From NCBI GenBank assembly GCA_029718625.1, contig JAINUF010000027.1, positions 1,038,676 to 1,102,675 on the forward strand: a DNA stretch of 64,000 nt, written 5' to 3'. Below the pieces are notes generated by a model. That model did no database searches and had not been told where the DNA came from. It was given only the letters and a program-made list of their open reading frames with translations. Positions 26,652 through 42,544 of the stretch are shown piece after piece. This DNA comes from Synaphobranchus kaupii. Its lineage: Eukaryota > Chordata > Actinopteri > Anguilliformes > Synaphobranchidae. The position numbers and the translations under genes were made by a program. Each line of letters opens with the position of its first letter. The stretch's first letter is position 1.

Positions 26652-29600
26652 TCATAAGGATTTGTATTAAACAATATATGAATTTTCGAATGAAATCTAG
26701 TCTGTAATAACTTCACATGTCAAATCACTGTGAAACAGCTCGGGCTCTATCTTGACAATCTTAGCACTTGGTCTAAACACATGGCGCAACTGCATTTAGG
26801 GTGTGACCAAGTCCACTTTTGCTAGTTAGACAGTGTGTTTTTTGAGCGCGAAGCACAGCGCAACATGCAAATGGGCTGAACTTAGTCTCTTCATTAATTA
26901 TAGGTGTGTCTTGCAAGGAATATACTATATGGATCATTTATTTTCAGTGGTTTTGTCATTGCAACCTGGCAACCCTGAGTGCATGTGGGGAATCTGTCAA
27001 AAACATGATCTACCATGATATTCCATTCCATGGTCAACACTGCCATCTAGTGGCAGGAAATGTTAATTCTTTCGTTTAAATACTGTTCATTTTCAACGTC
27101 TTCTGCTTTGAAATGTGTAATACATATACACCAATTACAATTCCATGAGAAAGGAATCAATTAATAAATTTCTATCTGTACATTTTTTGCCTTTGGCAAA
27201 ATTACTATTATGGTGAATTGTATTATCATGCTGAGTTTGATTTTATAAGGATTTGTATTAAACAATATATGAATTTTCGAATGAAATCTAGTCTGTAATA
27301 ACTTCACATGTCAAATCACTGTGAAACAGCTCGGGCTCTATCTTGACAATCTTAGCACTTGGTCTAAACACATGGCGCAACTGCATTTAGGGTGTGACCA
27401 AGTCCACTTTTGCTAGTTAGACAGTGTGTTTTTTGAGCGCGAAGCACAGCGCAAGATGCAAATGGGCTGAACTTAGTCTCTTCATTAATTATAGGTGTGT
27501 CTTGCAAGGAATATACTATATGGATCATTTATTTTCAGTGGTTTTGTCATTGCAACCTGGCAACCCTGAGTGCATGTGGGGAATCTGTCAAAAACATGAT
27601 CTACCATGATATTCCATTCCATGGTCAACACTGCCATCTAGTGGCAGGAAATGTTAATTCTTTCGTTTAAATACTGTTCATTTTCAACGTCTTCTGCTTT
27701 GGAATGTGTAATACATATACACCAATTACAATTACATGAGAAAGGAATCAATTAGTAAATTTCTATCTGTACATTTTTTGCCTTAGGCAAAATTACTATT
27801 ATGGTGAATTGTATTATCATGCTGAGTTTGATTTTATAAGGATTTGTATTAAACAATATATGAATTTTCGAATGAAATCTAGTGTGTAATAACTTCACAT
27901 GTCAAATCACTGTGAAACAGCTTGGGCTCTATCTTGACAATCTTAGCACTTGGTCTAAACACATGGCGCAACTGCATTTAGGGTGTGACCAAGTCCACTT
28001 TTGCTAGTTAGACAGTGTGTTTTTTGAGCGCGAAGCACAGCGCAACATGCAAATGGGCTGAACTTAGTCTCTTCATTAATTATAGGTGTGTCTTGCAAGG
28101 AATATACTATATGGATCATTTATTTTCAGTGGTTTTGTCATTGCAACCTGGCAACCCTGAGTGCATGTGGGGAATCTGTCAAAAACATGATCTACCATGA
28201 TATTCCATTCCATGGTCAACACTGCCATCTAGTGGCAGGAAATGTTAATTCTTTCGTTTAAATACTGTTCATTTTCAACGTCTTCTGCTTTGAAATGTGT
28301 AATACATATACACCAATTACAATTACATGAGAAAGGAATCAATTAGTAAATTTCTATCTGTACATTTTTTGCCTTTGGCAAAATTACTATTATGGTGAAT
28401 TGTATTATCATGCTGAGTTTGATTTTATAAGGATTTGTATTAAACAATATATGAATTTTCGAATGAAATCTAGTCTGTAATAACTTCACATGTCAAATCA
28501 CTGTGAAACAGCTCGGGCTCTATCTTGACAATCTTAGCACTTGGTCTAAACACATGGCGCAACTGCATTTAGGGTGTGACCAAGTCCACTTTTGCTAGTT
28601 AGACAGTGTGTTTTTTGAGCGCGAAGCACAGCGCAACATGCAAATGGGCTGAACTTAGTCTCTTCATTAATTATAGGTGTGTCTTGCAAGGAATATACTA
28701 TATGGATCATTTATTTTCAGTGGTTTTGTCATTGCAACCTGGCAACCCTGTGTGCATGTGGGGAATCTGTCAAAAACATGATCTACCATGATATTCCATT
28801 CCATGGTCAACACTGCCATCTAGTGGCAGGAAATGTTAATTCTTTCGTTTAAATACTGTTCATTTTCAACGTCTTCTGCTTTGGAATGTGTAATACATAT
28901 ACACCAATTACAATTACATGAGAAAGGAATCAATTAGTAAATTTCTATCTGTACATTTTTTGCCTTAGGCAAAATTACTATTATGGTGAATTGTATTATC
29001 ATGCTGAGTTTGATTTTATAAGGATTTGTATTAAACAATATATGAATTTTCGAATGAAATCTAGTCTGTAATAACTTCACATGTCAAATCACTGTGAAAC
29101 AGCTCGGGCTCTATCTTGACAATCTTAGCACTTGGTCTAAACACATGGCGCAACTGCATTTAGGGTGTGACCAAGTCCACTTTTGCTAGTTAGACAGTGT
29201 GTTTTTTGAGCGCGAAGCACAGCGCAACATGCAAATGGGCTGAACTTAGTCTCTTCATTAATTATAGGTGTGTCTTGCAAGGAATATACTATATGGATCA
29301 TTTATTTTCAGTGGTTTTGTCATTGCAACCTGGCAACCCTGAGTGCATGTGGGGAATCTGTCAAAAACATGATCTACCATGATATTCCATTCCATGGTCA
29401 ACACTGCCATCTAGTGGCAGGAAATGTTAATTCTTTCGTTTAAATACTGTTCATTTTCAACGTCTTCTGCTTTGGAATGTGTAATACATATACACCAATT
29501 ACAATTACATGAGAAAGGAATCAATTAGTAAATTTCTATCTGTACATTTTTTGCCTTAGGCAAAATTACTATTATGGTGAATTGTATTATCATGCTGAGT

Positions 29601-32600
29601 TTGATTTTATAAGGATTTGTATTAAACAATATATGAATTTTCGAATGAAATCTAGTCTGTAATAACTTCACATGTCAAATCACTGTGAAACAGCTCGGGC
29701 TCTATCTTGACAATCTTAGCACTTGGTCTAAACACATGGCGCAACTGCATTTAGGGTGTGACCAAGTCCACTTTTGCTAGTTAGACAGTGTGTTTTTTGA
29801 GCGCGAAGCACAGCGCAACATGCAAATGGGCTGAACTTAGTCTCTTCATTAATTATAGGTGTGTCTTGCAAGGAATATACTATATGGATCATTTATTTTC
29901 AGTGGTTTTGTCATTGCAACCTGGCAACCCTGAGTGCATGTGGGGAATCTGTCAAAAACATGATCTACCATGATATTCCATTCCATGGTCAACACTGCCA
30001 TCTAGTGGCAGGAAATGTTAATTCTTTCGTTTAAATACTGTTCATTTTCAACGTCTTCTGCTTTGGAATGTGTAATACATATACACCAATTACAATTACA
30101 TGAGAAAGGAATCAATTAGTAAATTTCTATCTGTACATTTTTTGCCTTAGGCAAAATTACTATTATGGTGAATTGTATTATCATGCTGAGTTTGATTTTA
30201 TAAGGATTTGTATTAAACAATATATGAATTTTCGAATGAAATCTAGTCTGTAATAACTTCACATGTCAAATCACTGTGAAACAGCTCGGGCTCTATCTTG
30301 ACAATCTTAGCACTTGGTCTAAACACATGGCGCAACTGCATTTAGGGTGTGACCAAGTCCACTTTTGCTAGTTAGACAGTGTGTTTTTTTGAGCGCGAAG
30401 CACAGCGCAACATGCAAATGGGCTGAACTTAGTCTCTTCATTAATTATAGGTGTGTCTTGCAAGGAATATACTATATGGATCATTTATTTTCAGTGGTTT
30501 TGTCATTGCAACCTGGCAACCCTGAGTGCATGTGGGGAATCTGTCAAAAACATGATCTACCATAATATTCCATTCCATGGTCAACACTGCCATCTACTGG
30601 CAGGAAATGTTAATTCTTTCGTTTAAATACTGTTCATTTTCAACGTCTTCTGCTTTGAAATGTGTAATACATATACACCAATTACAATTACATGAGAAAG
30701 GAATCAATTAATACATTTCTATCTGTACATTTTTTGCCTTTGGCAAAATTATTATTATGGTGAATTGTATTATCATGCTGAGTTTGATTTTATAAGGATT
30801 TGTATTAAACAATATATGAATTTTCGAATGAAATCTAGTCTGTAATAACTTCACATGTCAAATCACTGTGAAACAGCTCGGGCTCTATCTTGACAATCTT
30901 AGCACTTGGTCTAAACACATGGCGCAACTGCATTTAGGGTGTGACCAAGTCCACTTTTGCTAGTTAGACAGTGTGTTTTTTGAGCGCGAAGCACAGCGCA
31001 ACATGCAAATGGGCTGAACTTAGTCTCTTCATTAATTATAGGTGTGTCTTGCAAGGAATATACTATATGGATCATTTATTTTCAGTGGTTTTGTCATTGC
31101 AACCTGGCAACCCTGAGTGCATGTGGGGAATCTGTCAAAAACATGATCTACCATGATATTCCATTCCATGGTCAACACTGCCATCTAGTGGCAGGAAATG
31201 TTAATTCTTTCGTTTAAATACTGTTCATTTTCAACGTCTTCTGCTTTGAAATGTGTAATACATATACACCAATTACAATTACATGAGAAAGGAATCAATT
31301 AATAAATTTCTATCTGTACATTTTTTGCCTTTGGCAAAATTATTATTATGGTGAATTGTATTATCATGCTGAGTTTGATTTTATAAGGATTTGTATTAAA
31401 CAATATATGAATTTTCGAATGAAATCTAGTCTGTAATAACTTCACATGTCAAATCACTGTGAAACAGCTCGGGCTCTATCTTGACAATCTTAGCACTTGG
31501 TCTAAACACATGGCGCAACTGCATTTAGGGTGTGACCAAGTCCACTTTTGCTAGTTAGACAGTGTGTTTTTTGAGCGCGAAGCACAGCGCAAGATGCAAA
31601 TGGGCTGAACTTAGTCTCTTCATTAATTATAGGTGTGTCTTGCAAGGAATATACTATATGGATCATTTATTTTCAGTGGTTTTGTCATTGCAACCTGGCA
31701 ACCCTGAGTGCATGTGGGGAATCTGTCAAAAACATGATCTACCATGATATTCCATTCCATGGTCAACACTGCCATCTAGTGGCAGGAAATGTTAATTCTT
31801 TCGTTTAAATACTGTTCATTTTCAACGTCTTCTGCTTTGGAATGTGTAATACATATACACCAATTACAATTACATGAGAAAGGAATCAATTAGTAAATTT
31901 CTATCTGTACATTTTTTGCCTTAGGCAAAATTACTATTATGGTGAATTGTATTATCATGCTGAGTTTGATTTTATAAGGATTTGTATTAAACAATATATG
32001 AATTTTCGAATGAAATCTAGTGTGTAATAACTTCACATGTCAAATCACTGTGAAACAGCTCGGGCTCTATCTTGACAATCTTAGCACTTGGTCTAAACAC
32101 ATGGCGCAACTGCATTTAGGGTGTGACCAAGTCCACTTTTGCTAGTTAGACAGTGTGTTTTTTGAGCGCGAAGCACAGCGCAACATGCAAATGGGCTGAA
32201 CTTAGTCTCTTCATTAATTATAGGTGTGTCTTGCAAGGAATATACTATATGGATCATTTATTTTCAGTGGTTTTGTCATTGCAACCTGGCAACCCTGAGT
32301 GCATGTGGGGAATCTGTCAAAAACATGATCTACCATGATATTCCATTCCATGGTCAACACTGCCATCTAGTGGCAGGAAATGTTAATTCTTTCGTTTAAA
32401 TACTGTTCATTTTCAACGTCTTCTGCTTTGAAATGTGTAATACATATACACCAATTACAATTACATGAGAAAGGAATCAATTAGTAAATTTCTATCTGTA
32501 CATTTTTTGCCTTTGGCAAAATTACTATTATGGTGAATTGTATTATCATGCTGAGTTTGATTTTATAAGGATTTGTATTAAACAATATATGAATTTTCGA

Positions 32601-35413
32601 ATGAAATCTAGTCTGTAATAACTTCACATGTCAAATCACTGTGAAACAGCTCGGGCTCTATCTTGACAATCTTAGCACTTGGTCTAAACACATGGCGCAA
32701 CTGCATTTAGGGTGTGACCAAGTCCACTTTTGCTAGTTAGACAGTGTGTTTTTTGAGCACGAAGCACAGCGCAACATGCAAATGGGCTGAACTTAGTCTC
32801 TTCATTAATTATAGGTGTGTCTTGCAAGGAATATACTATATGGATCATTTATTTTCAGTGGTTTTGTCATTGCAACCTGGCAACCCTGAGTGCATGTGGG
32901 GAATCTGTCAAAAACATGATCTACCATGATATTCCATTCCATGGTCAACACTGCCATCTAGTGGCAGGAAATGTTAATTCTTTCGTTTAAATACTGTTCA
33001 TTTTCAACGTCTTCTGCTTTGGAATGTGTAATACATATACACCAATTACAATTACATGAGAAAGGAATCAATTAGTAAATTTCTATCTGTACATTTTTTG
33101 CCTTAGGCAAAATTACTATTATGGTGAATTGTATTATCATGCTGAGTTTGATTTTATAAGGATTTGTATTAAACAATATATGAATTTTCGAATGAAATCT
33201 AGTCTGTAATAACTTCACATGTCAAATCACTGTGAAACAGCTCGGGCTCTATCTTGACAATCTTAGCACTTGGTCTAAACACATGGCGCAACTGCATTTA
33301 GGGTGTGACCAAGTCCACTTTTGCTAGTTAGACAGTGTGTTTTTTGAGCGCGAAGCACAGCGCAACATGCAAATGGGCTGAACTTAGTCTCTTCATTAAT
33401 TATAGGTGTGTCTTGCAAGGAATATACTATATGGATCATTTATTTTCAGTGGTTTTGTCATTGCAACCTGGCAACCCTGAGTGCATGTGGGGAATCTGTC
33501 AAAAACATGATCTACCATGATATTCCATTCCATGGTCAACACTGCCATCTAGTGGCAGGAAATGTTAATTCTTTCGTTTAAATACTGTTCATTTTCAACG
33601 TCTTCTGCTTTGGAATGTGTAATACATATACACCAATTACAATTACATGAGAAAGGAATCAATTAGTAAATTTCTATCTGTACATTTTTTGCCTTAGGCA
33701 AAATTACTATTATGGTGAATTGTATTATCATGCTGAGTTTGATTTTATAAGGATTTGTATTAAACAATATATGAATTTTCGAATGAAATCTAGTCTGTAA
33801 TAACTTCACATGTCAAATCACTGTGAAACAGCTCGGGCTCTATCTTGACAATCTTAGCACTTGGTCTAAACACATGGCGCAACTGCATTTAGGGTGTGAC
33901 CAAGTCCACTTTTGCTAGTTAGACAGTGTGTTTTTTGAGCACGAAGCACAGCGCAACATGCAAATGGGCTGAACTTAGTCTCTTCATTAATTATAGGTGT
34001 GTCTTGCAAGGAATATACTATATGGATCATTTATTTTCAGTGGTTTTGTCATTGCAACCTGGCAACCCTGAGTGCATGTGGGGAATCTGTCAAAAACATG
34101 ATCTACCATGATATTCCATTCCATGGTCAACACTGCCATCTAGTGGCAGGAAATGTTAATTCTTTCGTTTAAATACTGTTCATTTTCAACGTCTTCTGCT
34201 TTGGAATGTGTAATACATATACACCAATTACAATTACATGAGAAAGGAATCAATTAGTAAATTTCTATCTGTACATTTTTTGCCTTAGGCAAAATTACTA
34301 TTATGGTGAATTGTATTATCATGCTGAGTTTGATTTTATAAGGATTTGTATTAAACAATATATGAATTTTCGAATGAAATCTAGTCTGTAATAACTTCAC
34401 ATGTCAAATCACTGTGAAACAGCTCGGGCTCTATCTTGACAATCTTAGCACTTCGTCTAAACACATGGCGCAACTGCATTTAGGGTGTGACCAAGTCCAC
34501 TTTTGCTAGTTAGACAGTGTGTTTTTTGAGCGCGAAGCACAGCGCAACATGCAAATGGGCTGAACTTAGTCTCTTCATTAATTATAGGTGTGTCTTGCAA
34601 GGAATATACTATATGGATCATTTATTTTCAGTGGTTTTGTCATTGCAACCTGGCAACCCTGAGTGCATGTGGGGAATCTGTCAAAAACATGATCTACCAT
34701 GATATTCCATTCCATGGTCAACACTGCCATCTAGTGGCAGGAAATGTTAATTCTTTCGTTTAAATACTGTTCATTTTCAACGTCTTCTGCTTTGGAATGT
34801 GTAATACATATACACCAATTACAATTACATGAGAAATGAATCAATTAGTAAATTTCTATCTGTACATTTTTTGCCTTAGGCAAAATTACTATTATGGTGA
34901 ATTGTATTATCATGCTGAGTTTGATTTTATAAGGATTTGTATTAAACAATATATGAATTTTCGAATGAAATCTAGTCTGTAATAACTTCACATGTCAAAT
35001 CACTGTGAAACAGCTCGGGCTCTATCTTGACAATCTTAGCACTTGGTCTAAACACATGGCGCAACTGCATTTAGGGTGTGACCAAGTCCACTTTTGCTAG
35101 TTAGACAGTGTGTTTTTTGAGCGCGAAGCACAGCGCAACATGCAAATGGGCTGAACTTAGTCTCTTCATTAATTATAGGTGTGTCTTGCAAGGAATATAC
35201 TATATGGATCATTTATTTTCAGTGGTTTTGTCATTGCAACCTGGCAACCCTGAGTGCATGTGGGGAATCTGTCAAAAACATGATCTACCATGATATTCCA
35301 TTCCATGGTCAACACTGCCATCTACTGGCAGGAAATGTTAATTCTTTCGTTTAAATACTGTTCATTTTCAACGTCTTCTGCTTTGAAATGTGTAATACAT
35401 ATACACCAATTAC
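26652..35413 (+). repeat. Satellite segment, copy 1 of a long-range duplication
   Basis: This segment of nearly 15 units recurs at 55240-64000. Shared rare variants in order: TTCCATGAG (near 27142), AAGATG (27455), CTGTGTGC (28749), CATAATATT with CTACTGGC and ATACATTTC (30562-30716), CTTCGTC (34452), GAGAAATGAATC (34832) and CTACTGGC (35323). Copy 1 begins after the private TTTCATAAGG of the preceding unit (near 26651), which copy 2 lacks. Confidence 0.9.
30380..30391 (+). repeat. Satellite unit with a seven-T run (592 bp)
   Basis: The usual GTGTTTTTTGAGC has one extra T here. The matching unit in the distant duplicate (58967) has six T. This is either a real one-base insertion or a homopolymer sequencing error. 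Confidence 0.8.
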
Positions 35414-38400
35414 AATTACATGAGAAAGGAATCAATTAATAAATTTCTATCTGTACATTTTTTGCCTTTGGCAAAATTATTATTATGGTGAATTGTATTA
35501 TCATGCTGAGTTTGATTTTATAAGGATTTGTATTAAACAATATATGAATTTTCGAATGAAATCTAGTCTGTAATAACTTCACATGTCAAATCACTGTGAA
35601 ACAGCTCGGGCTCTATCTTGACAATCTTAGCACTTGGTCTAAACACATGGCGCAACTGCATTTAGGGTGTGACCAAGTCCACTTTTGCTAGTTAGACAGT
35701 GTGTTTTTTGAGCGCGAAGCACAGCGCAACATGCAAATGGGCTGAACTTAGTCTCTTCATTAATTATAGGTGTGTCTTGCAAGGAATATACTATATGGAT
35801 CATTTATTTTCAGTGGTTTTGTCATTGCAACCTGGCAACCCTGAGTGCATGTGGGGAATCTGTCAAAAACATGATCTACCATGATATTCCATTCCATGGT
35901 CAACACTGCCATCTAGTGGCAGGAAATGTTAATTATTTCGTTTAAATACTGTTCATTTTCAACGTCTTCTGCTTTGAAATGTGTAATACATATACACCAA
36001 TTACAATTACATGAGAAAGGAATCAATTAATAAATTTCTATCTGTACATTTTTTGCCTTTGGCAAAATTATTATTATGGTGAATTGTATTATCATGCTGA
36101 GTTTGATTTTATAAGGATTTGTATTAAACAATATATGAATTTTCGAATGAAATCTAGTCTGTAATAACTTCACATGTCAAATCACTGTGAAACAGCTCGG
36201 GCTCTATCTTGACAATCTTAGCACTTGGTCTAAACACATGGCGCAACTGCATTTAGGGTGTGACCAAGTCCACTTTTGCTAGTTAGACAGTGTGTTTTTT
36301 GAGCGCGAAGCACAGCGCAAGATGCAAATGGGCTGAACTTAGTCTCTTCATTAATTATAGGTGTGTCTTGCAAGGAATATACTATATGGATCATTTATTT
36401 TCAGTGGTTTTGTCATTGCAACCTGGCAACCCTGAGTGCATGTGGGGAATCTGTCAAAAACATGATCTACCATGATATTCCATTCCATGGTCAACACTGC
36501 CATCTAGTGGCAGGAAATGTTAATTCTTTCGTTTAAATACTGTTCATTTTCAACGTCTTCTGCTTTGGAATGTGTAATACATATACACCAATTACAATTA
36601 CATGAGAAAGGAATCAATTAGTAAATTTCTATCTGTACATTTTTTGCCTTAGGCAAAATTACTATTATGGTGAATTGTATTATCATGCTGAGTTTGATTT
36701 TATAAGGATTTGTATTAAACAATATATGAATTTTCGAATGAAATCTAGTGTGTAATAACTTCACATGTCAAATCACTGTGAAACAGCTTGGGCTCTATCT
36801 TGACAATCTTAGCACTTGGTCTAAACACATGGCGCAACTGCATTTAGGGTGTGACCAAGTCCACTTTTGCTAGTTAGACAGTGTGTTTTTTGAGCGCGAA
36901 GCACAGCGCAACATGCAAATGGGCTGAACTTAGTCTCTTCATTAATTATAGGTGTGTCTTGCAAGGAATATACTATATGGATCATTTATTTTCAGTGGTT
37001 TTGTCATTGCAACCTGGCAACCCTGAGTGCATGTGGGGAATCTGTCAAAAACATGATCTACCATGATATTCCATTCCATGGTCAACACTGCCATCTAGTG
37101 GCAGGAAATGTTAATTCTTTCGTTTAAATACTGTTCATTTTCAACGTCTTCTGCTTTGAAATGTGTAATACATATACACCAATTACAATTACATGAGAAA
37201 GGAATCAATTAGTAAATTTCTATCTGTACATTTTTTGCCTTAGGCAAAATTACTATTATGGTGAATTGTATTATCATGCTGAGTTTGATTTTATAAGGAT
37301 TTGTATTAAACAATATATGAATTTTCGAATGAAATCTAGTCTGTAATAACTTCACATGTCAAATCACTGTGAAACAGCTCGGGCTCTATCTTGACAATCT
37401 TAGCACTTGGTCTAAACACATGGCGCAACTGCATTTAGGGTGTGACCAAGTCCACTTTTGCTAGTTAGACAGTGTGTTTTTTGAGCGCGAAGCACAGCGC
37501 AACATGCAAATGGGCTGAACTTAGTCTCTTCATTAATTATAGGTGTGTCTTGCAAGGAATATACTATATGGATCATTTATTTTCAGTGGTTTTGTCATTG
37601 CAACCTGGCAACCCTGAGTGCATGTGGGGAATCTGTCAAAAACATGATCTACCATGATATTCCATTCCATGGTCAACACTGCCATCTAGTGGCAGGAAAT
37701 GTTAATTCTTTCGTTTAAATACTGTTCATTTTCAACGTCTTCTGCTTTGGAATGTGTAATACATATACACCAATTACAATTACATGAGAAAGGAATCAAT
37801 TAGTAAATTTCTATCTGTACATTTTTTGCCTTAGGCAAAATTACTATTATGGTGAATTGTATTATCATGCTGAGTTTGATTTTATAAGGATTTGTATTAA
37901 ACAATATATGAATTTTCGAATGAAATCTAGTCTGTAATAACTTCACATGTCAAATCACTGTGAAACAGCTCGGGCTCTATCTTGACAATCTTAGCACTTG
38001 GTCTAAACACATGGCGCAACTGCATTTAGGGTGTGACCAAGTCCACTTTTGCTAGTTAGACAGTGTGTTTTTTGAGCGCGAAGCACAGCGCAACATGCAA
38101 ATGGGCTGAACTTAGTCTCTTCATTAATTATAGGTGTGTCTTGCAAGGAATATACTATATGGATCATTTATTTTCAGTGGTTTTGTCATTGCAACCTGGC
38201 AACCCTGAGTGCATGTGGGGAATCTGTCAAAAACATGATCTACCATGATATTCCATTCCATGGTCAACACTGCCATCTAGTGGCAGGAAATGTTAATTCT
38301 TTCGTTTAAATACTGTTCATTTTCAACGTCTTCTGCTTTGGAATGTGTAATACATATACACCAATTACAATTACATGAGAAAGGAATCAATTAGTAAATT

Positions 38401-41400
38401 TCTATCTGTACATTTTTTGCCTTAGGCAAAATTACTATTATGGTGAATTGTATTATCATGCTGAGTTTGATTTTATAAGGATTTGTATTAAACAATATAT
38501 GAATTTTCGAATGAAATCTAGTCTGTAATAACTTCACATGTCAAATCACTGTGAAACAGCTCGGGCTCTATCTTGACAATCTTAGCACTTGGTCTAAACA
38601 CATGGCGCAACTGCATTTAGGGTGTGACCAAGTCCACTTTTGCTAGTTAGACAGTGTGTTTTTTGAGCGCGAAGCACAGCGCAACATGCAAATGGGCTGA
38701 ATTTAGTCTCTTCATTAATTATAGGTGTGTCTTGCAAGGAATATACTATATGGATCATTTATTTTCAGTGGTTTTGTCATTGCAACCTGGCAACCCTGAG
38801 TGCATGTGGGGAATCTGTCAAAAACATGATCTACCATAATATTCCATTCCATGGTCAACACTGCCATCTACTGGCAGGAAATGTTAATTCTTTCGTTTAA
38901 ATACTGTTCATTTTCAACGTCTTCTGCTTTGAAATGTGTAATACATATACACCAATTACAATTACATGAGAAAGGAATCAATTAATACATTTCTATCTGT
39001 ACATTTTTTGCCTTTGGCAAAATTATTATTATGGTGAATTGTATTATCATGCTGAGTTTGATTTTATAAGGATTTGTATTAAACAATATATGAATTTTCG
39101 AATGAAATCTAGTCTGTAATAACTTCACATGTCAAATCACTGTGAAACAGCTCGGGCTCTATCTTGACAATCTTAGCACTTGGTCTAAACACATGGCGCA
39201 ACTGCATTTAGGGTGTGACCAAGTCCACTTTTGCTAGTTAGACAGTGTGTTTTTTGAGCGCGAAGCACAGCGCAACATGCAAATGGGCTGAACTTAGTCT
39301 CTTTATTAATTATAGGTGTGTCTTGCAAGGAATATACTATATGGATCATTTATTTTCAGTGGTTTTGTCATTGCAACCTGGCAACCCTGAGTGCATGTGG
39401 GGAATCTGTCAAAAACATGATCTACCATGATATTCCATTCCATGGTCAACACTGCCATCTAGTGGCAGGAAATGTTAATTCTTTCGTTTAAATACTGTTC
39501 ATTTTCAACGTCTTCTGCTTTGAAATGTGTAATACATATATACCAATTACAATTACATGAGAAAGGAATCAATTAATAAATTTCTATCTGTACATTTTTT
39601 GCCTTTGGCAAAATTATTATTATGGTGAATTGTATTATCATGCTGAGTTTGATTTTATAAGGATTTGTATTAAACAATATATGAATTTTCGAATGAAATC
39701 TAGTCTGTAATAACTTCACATGTCAAATCACTGTGAAACAGCTCGGGCTCTATCTTGACAATCTTAGCACTTGGTCTAAACACATGGCGCAACTGCATTT
39801 AGGGTGTGACCAAGTCCACTTTTGCAAGTTAGACAGTGTGTTTTTTGAGCGCGAAGCACAGCGCAAGATGCAAATGGGCTGAACTTAGTCTCTTCATTAA
39901 TTATAGGTGTGTCTTGCAAGGAATATACTATATGGATCATTTATTTTCAGTGGTTTTGTCATTGCAACCTGGCAACCCTGAGTGCATGTGGGGAATCTGT
40001 CAAAAACATGATCTACCATGATATTCCATTCCATGGTCAACACTGCCATCTAGTGGCAGGAAATGTTAATTCTTTCGTTTAAATACTGTTCATTTTCAAC
40101 GTCTTCTGCTTTGGAATGTGTAATACATATACACCAATTACAATTACATGAGAAAGGAATCAATTAGTAAATTTCTATCTGTACATTTTTTGCCTTAGGC
40201 AAAATTACTATTATGGTGAATTGTATTATCATGCTGAGTTTGATTTTATAAGGATTTGTATTAAACAATATATGAATTTTCGAATGAAATCTAGTGTGTA
40301 ATAACTTCACATGTCAAATCACTGTGAAACAGCTCGGGCTCTATCTTGACAATCTTAGCACTTGGTCTAAACACATGGCGCAACTGCATTTAGGGTGTGA
40401 CCAAGTCCACTTTTGCTAGTTAGACATTGTGTTTTTTGAGCGCGAAGCACAGCGCAACATGCAAATGGGCTGAACTTAGTCTCTTCATTAATTATAGGTG
40501 TGTCTTGCAAGGAATATACTATATGGATCATTTATTTTCAGTGGTTTTGTCATTGCAACCTGGCAACCCTGAGTGCATGTGGGGAATCTGTCAAAAACAT
40601 GATCTACCATGATATTCCATTCCATGGTCAACACTGCCATCTAGTGGCAGGAAATGTTAATTCTTTCGTTTAAATACTGTTCATTTTCAACGTCTTCTGC
40701 TTTGAAATGTGTAATACATATACACCAATTACAATTACATGAGAAAGGAATCAATTAGTAAATTTCTATCTGTACATTTTTTGCCTTTGGCAAAATTACT
40801 ATTATGGTGAATTGTATTATCATGCTGAGTTTGATTTTATAAGGATTTGTATTAAACAATATATGAATTTTCGAATGAAATCTAGTCTGTAATAACTTCA
40901 CATGTCAAATCACTGTGAAACAGCTCGGGCTCTATCTTGACAATCTTAGCACTTGGTCTAAACACATGGCGCAACTGCATTTAGGGTGTGACCAAGTCCA
41001 CTTTTGCTAGTTAGACAGTGTGTTTTTTGAGCACGAAGCACAGCGCAACATGCAAATGGGCTGAACTTAGTCTCTTCATTAATTATAGGTGTGTCTTGCA
41101 AGGAATATACTATATGGATCATTTATTTTCAGTGGTTTTGTCATTGCAACCTGGCAACCCTGAGTGCATGTGGGGAATCTGTCAAAAACATGATCTACCA
41201 TGATATTCCATTCCATGGTCAACACTGCCATCTAGTGGCAGGAAATGTTAATTCTTTCGTTTAAATACTGTTCATTTTCAACGTCTTCTGCTTTGGAATG
41301 TGTAATACATATACACCAATTACAATTACATGAGAAAGGAATCAATTAGTAAATTTCTATCTGTACATTTTTTGCCTTAGGCAAAATTACTATTATGGTG

Positions 41401-42544
41401 AATTGTATTATCATGCTGAGTTTGATTTTATAAGGATTTGTATTAAACAATATATGAATTTTCGAATGAAATCTAGTCTGTAATAACTTCACATGTCAAA
41501 TCACTGTGAAACAGCTCGGGCTCTATCTTGACAATCTTAGCACTTGGTCTAAACACATGGCGCAACTGCATTTAGGGTGTGACCAAGTCCACTTTTGCTA
41601 GTTAGACAGTGTGTTTTTTGAGCGCGAAGCACAGCGCAACATGCAAATGGGCTGAACTTAGTCTCTTCATTAATTATAGGTGTGTCTTGCAAGGAATATA
41701 CTATATGGATCATTTATTTTCAGTGGTTTTGTCATTGCAACCTGGCAACCCTGAGTGCATGTGGGGAATCTGTCAAAAACATGATCTACCATGATATTCC
41801 ATTCCATGGTCAACACTGCCATCTAGTGGCAGGAAATGTTAATTCTTTCGTTTAAATACTGTTCATTTTCAACGTCTTCTGCTTTGGAATGTGTAATACA
41901 TATACACCAATTACAATTACATGAGAAAGGAATCAATTAGTAAATTTCTATCTGTACATTTTTTGCCTTAGGCAAAATTACTATTATGGTGAATTGTATT
42001 ATCATGCTGAGTTTGATTTTATAAGGATTTGTATTAAACAATATATGAATTTTCGAATGAAATCTAGTCTGTAATAACTTCACATGTCAAATCACTGTGA
42101 AACAGCTCGGGCTCTATCTTGACAATCTTAGCACTTGGTCTAAACACATGGCGCAACTGCATTTAGGGTGTGACCAAGTCCACTTTTGCTAGTTAGACAG
42201 CGTGTTTTTTGAGCACGAAGCACAGCGCAACATGCAAATGGGCTGAACTTAGTCTCTTCATTAATTATAGGTGTGTCTTGCAAGGAATATACTATATGGA
42301 TCATTTATTTTCAGTGGTTTTGTCATTGCAACCTGGCAACCCTGAGTGCATGTGGGGAATCTGTCAAAAACATGATCTACCATGATATTCCATTCCATGG
42401 TCAACACTGCCATCTAGTGGCAGGAAATGTTAATTCTTTCGTTTAAATACTGTTCATTTTCAACGTCTTCTGCTTTGGAATGTGTAATACATATACACCA
42501 ATTACAATTACATGAGAAAGGAATCAATTAGTAAATTTCTATCT

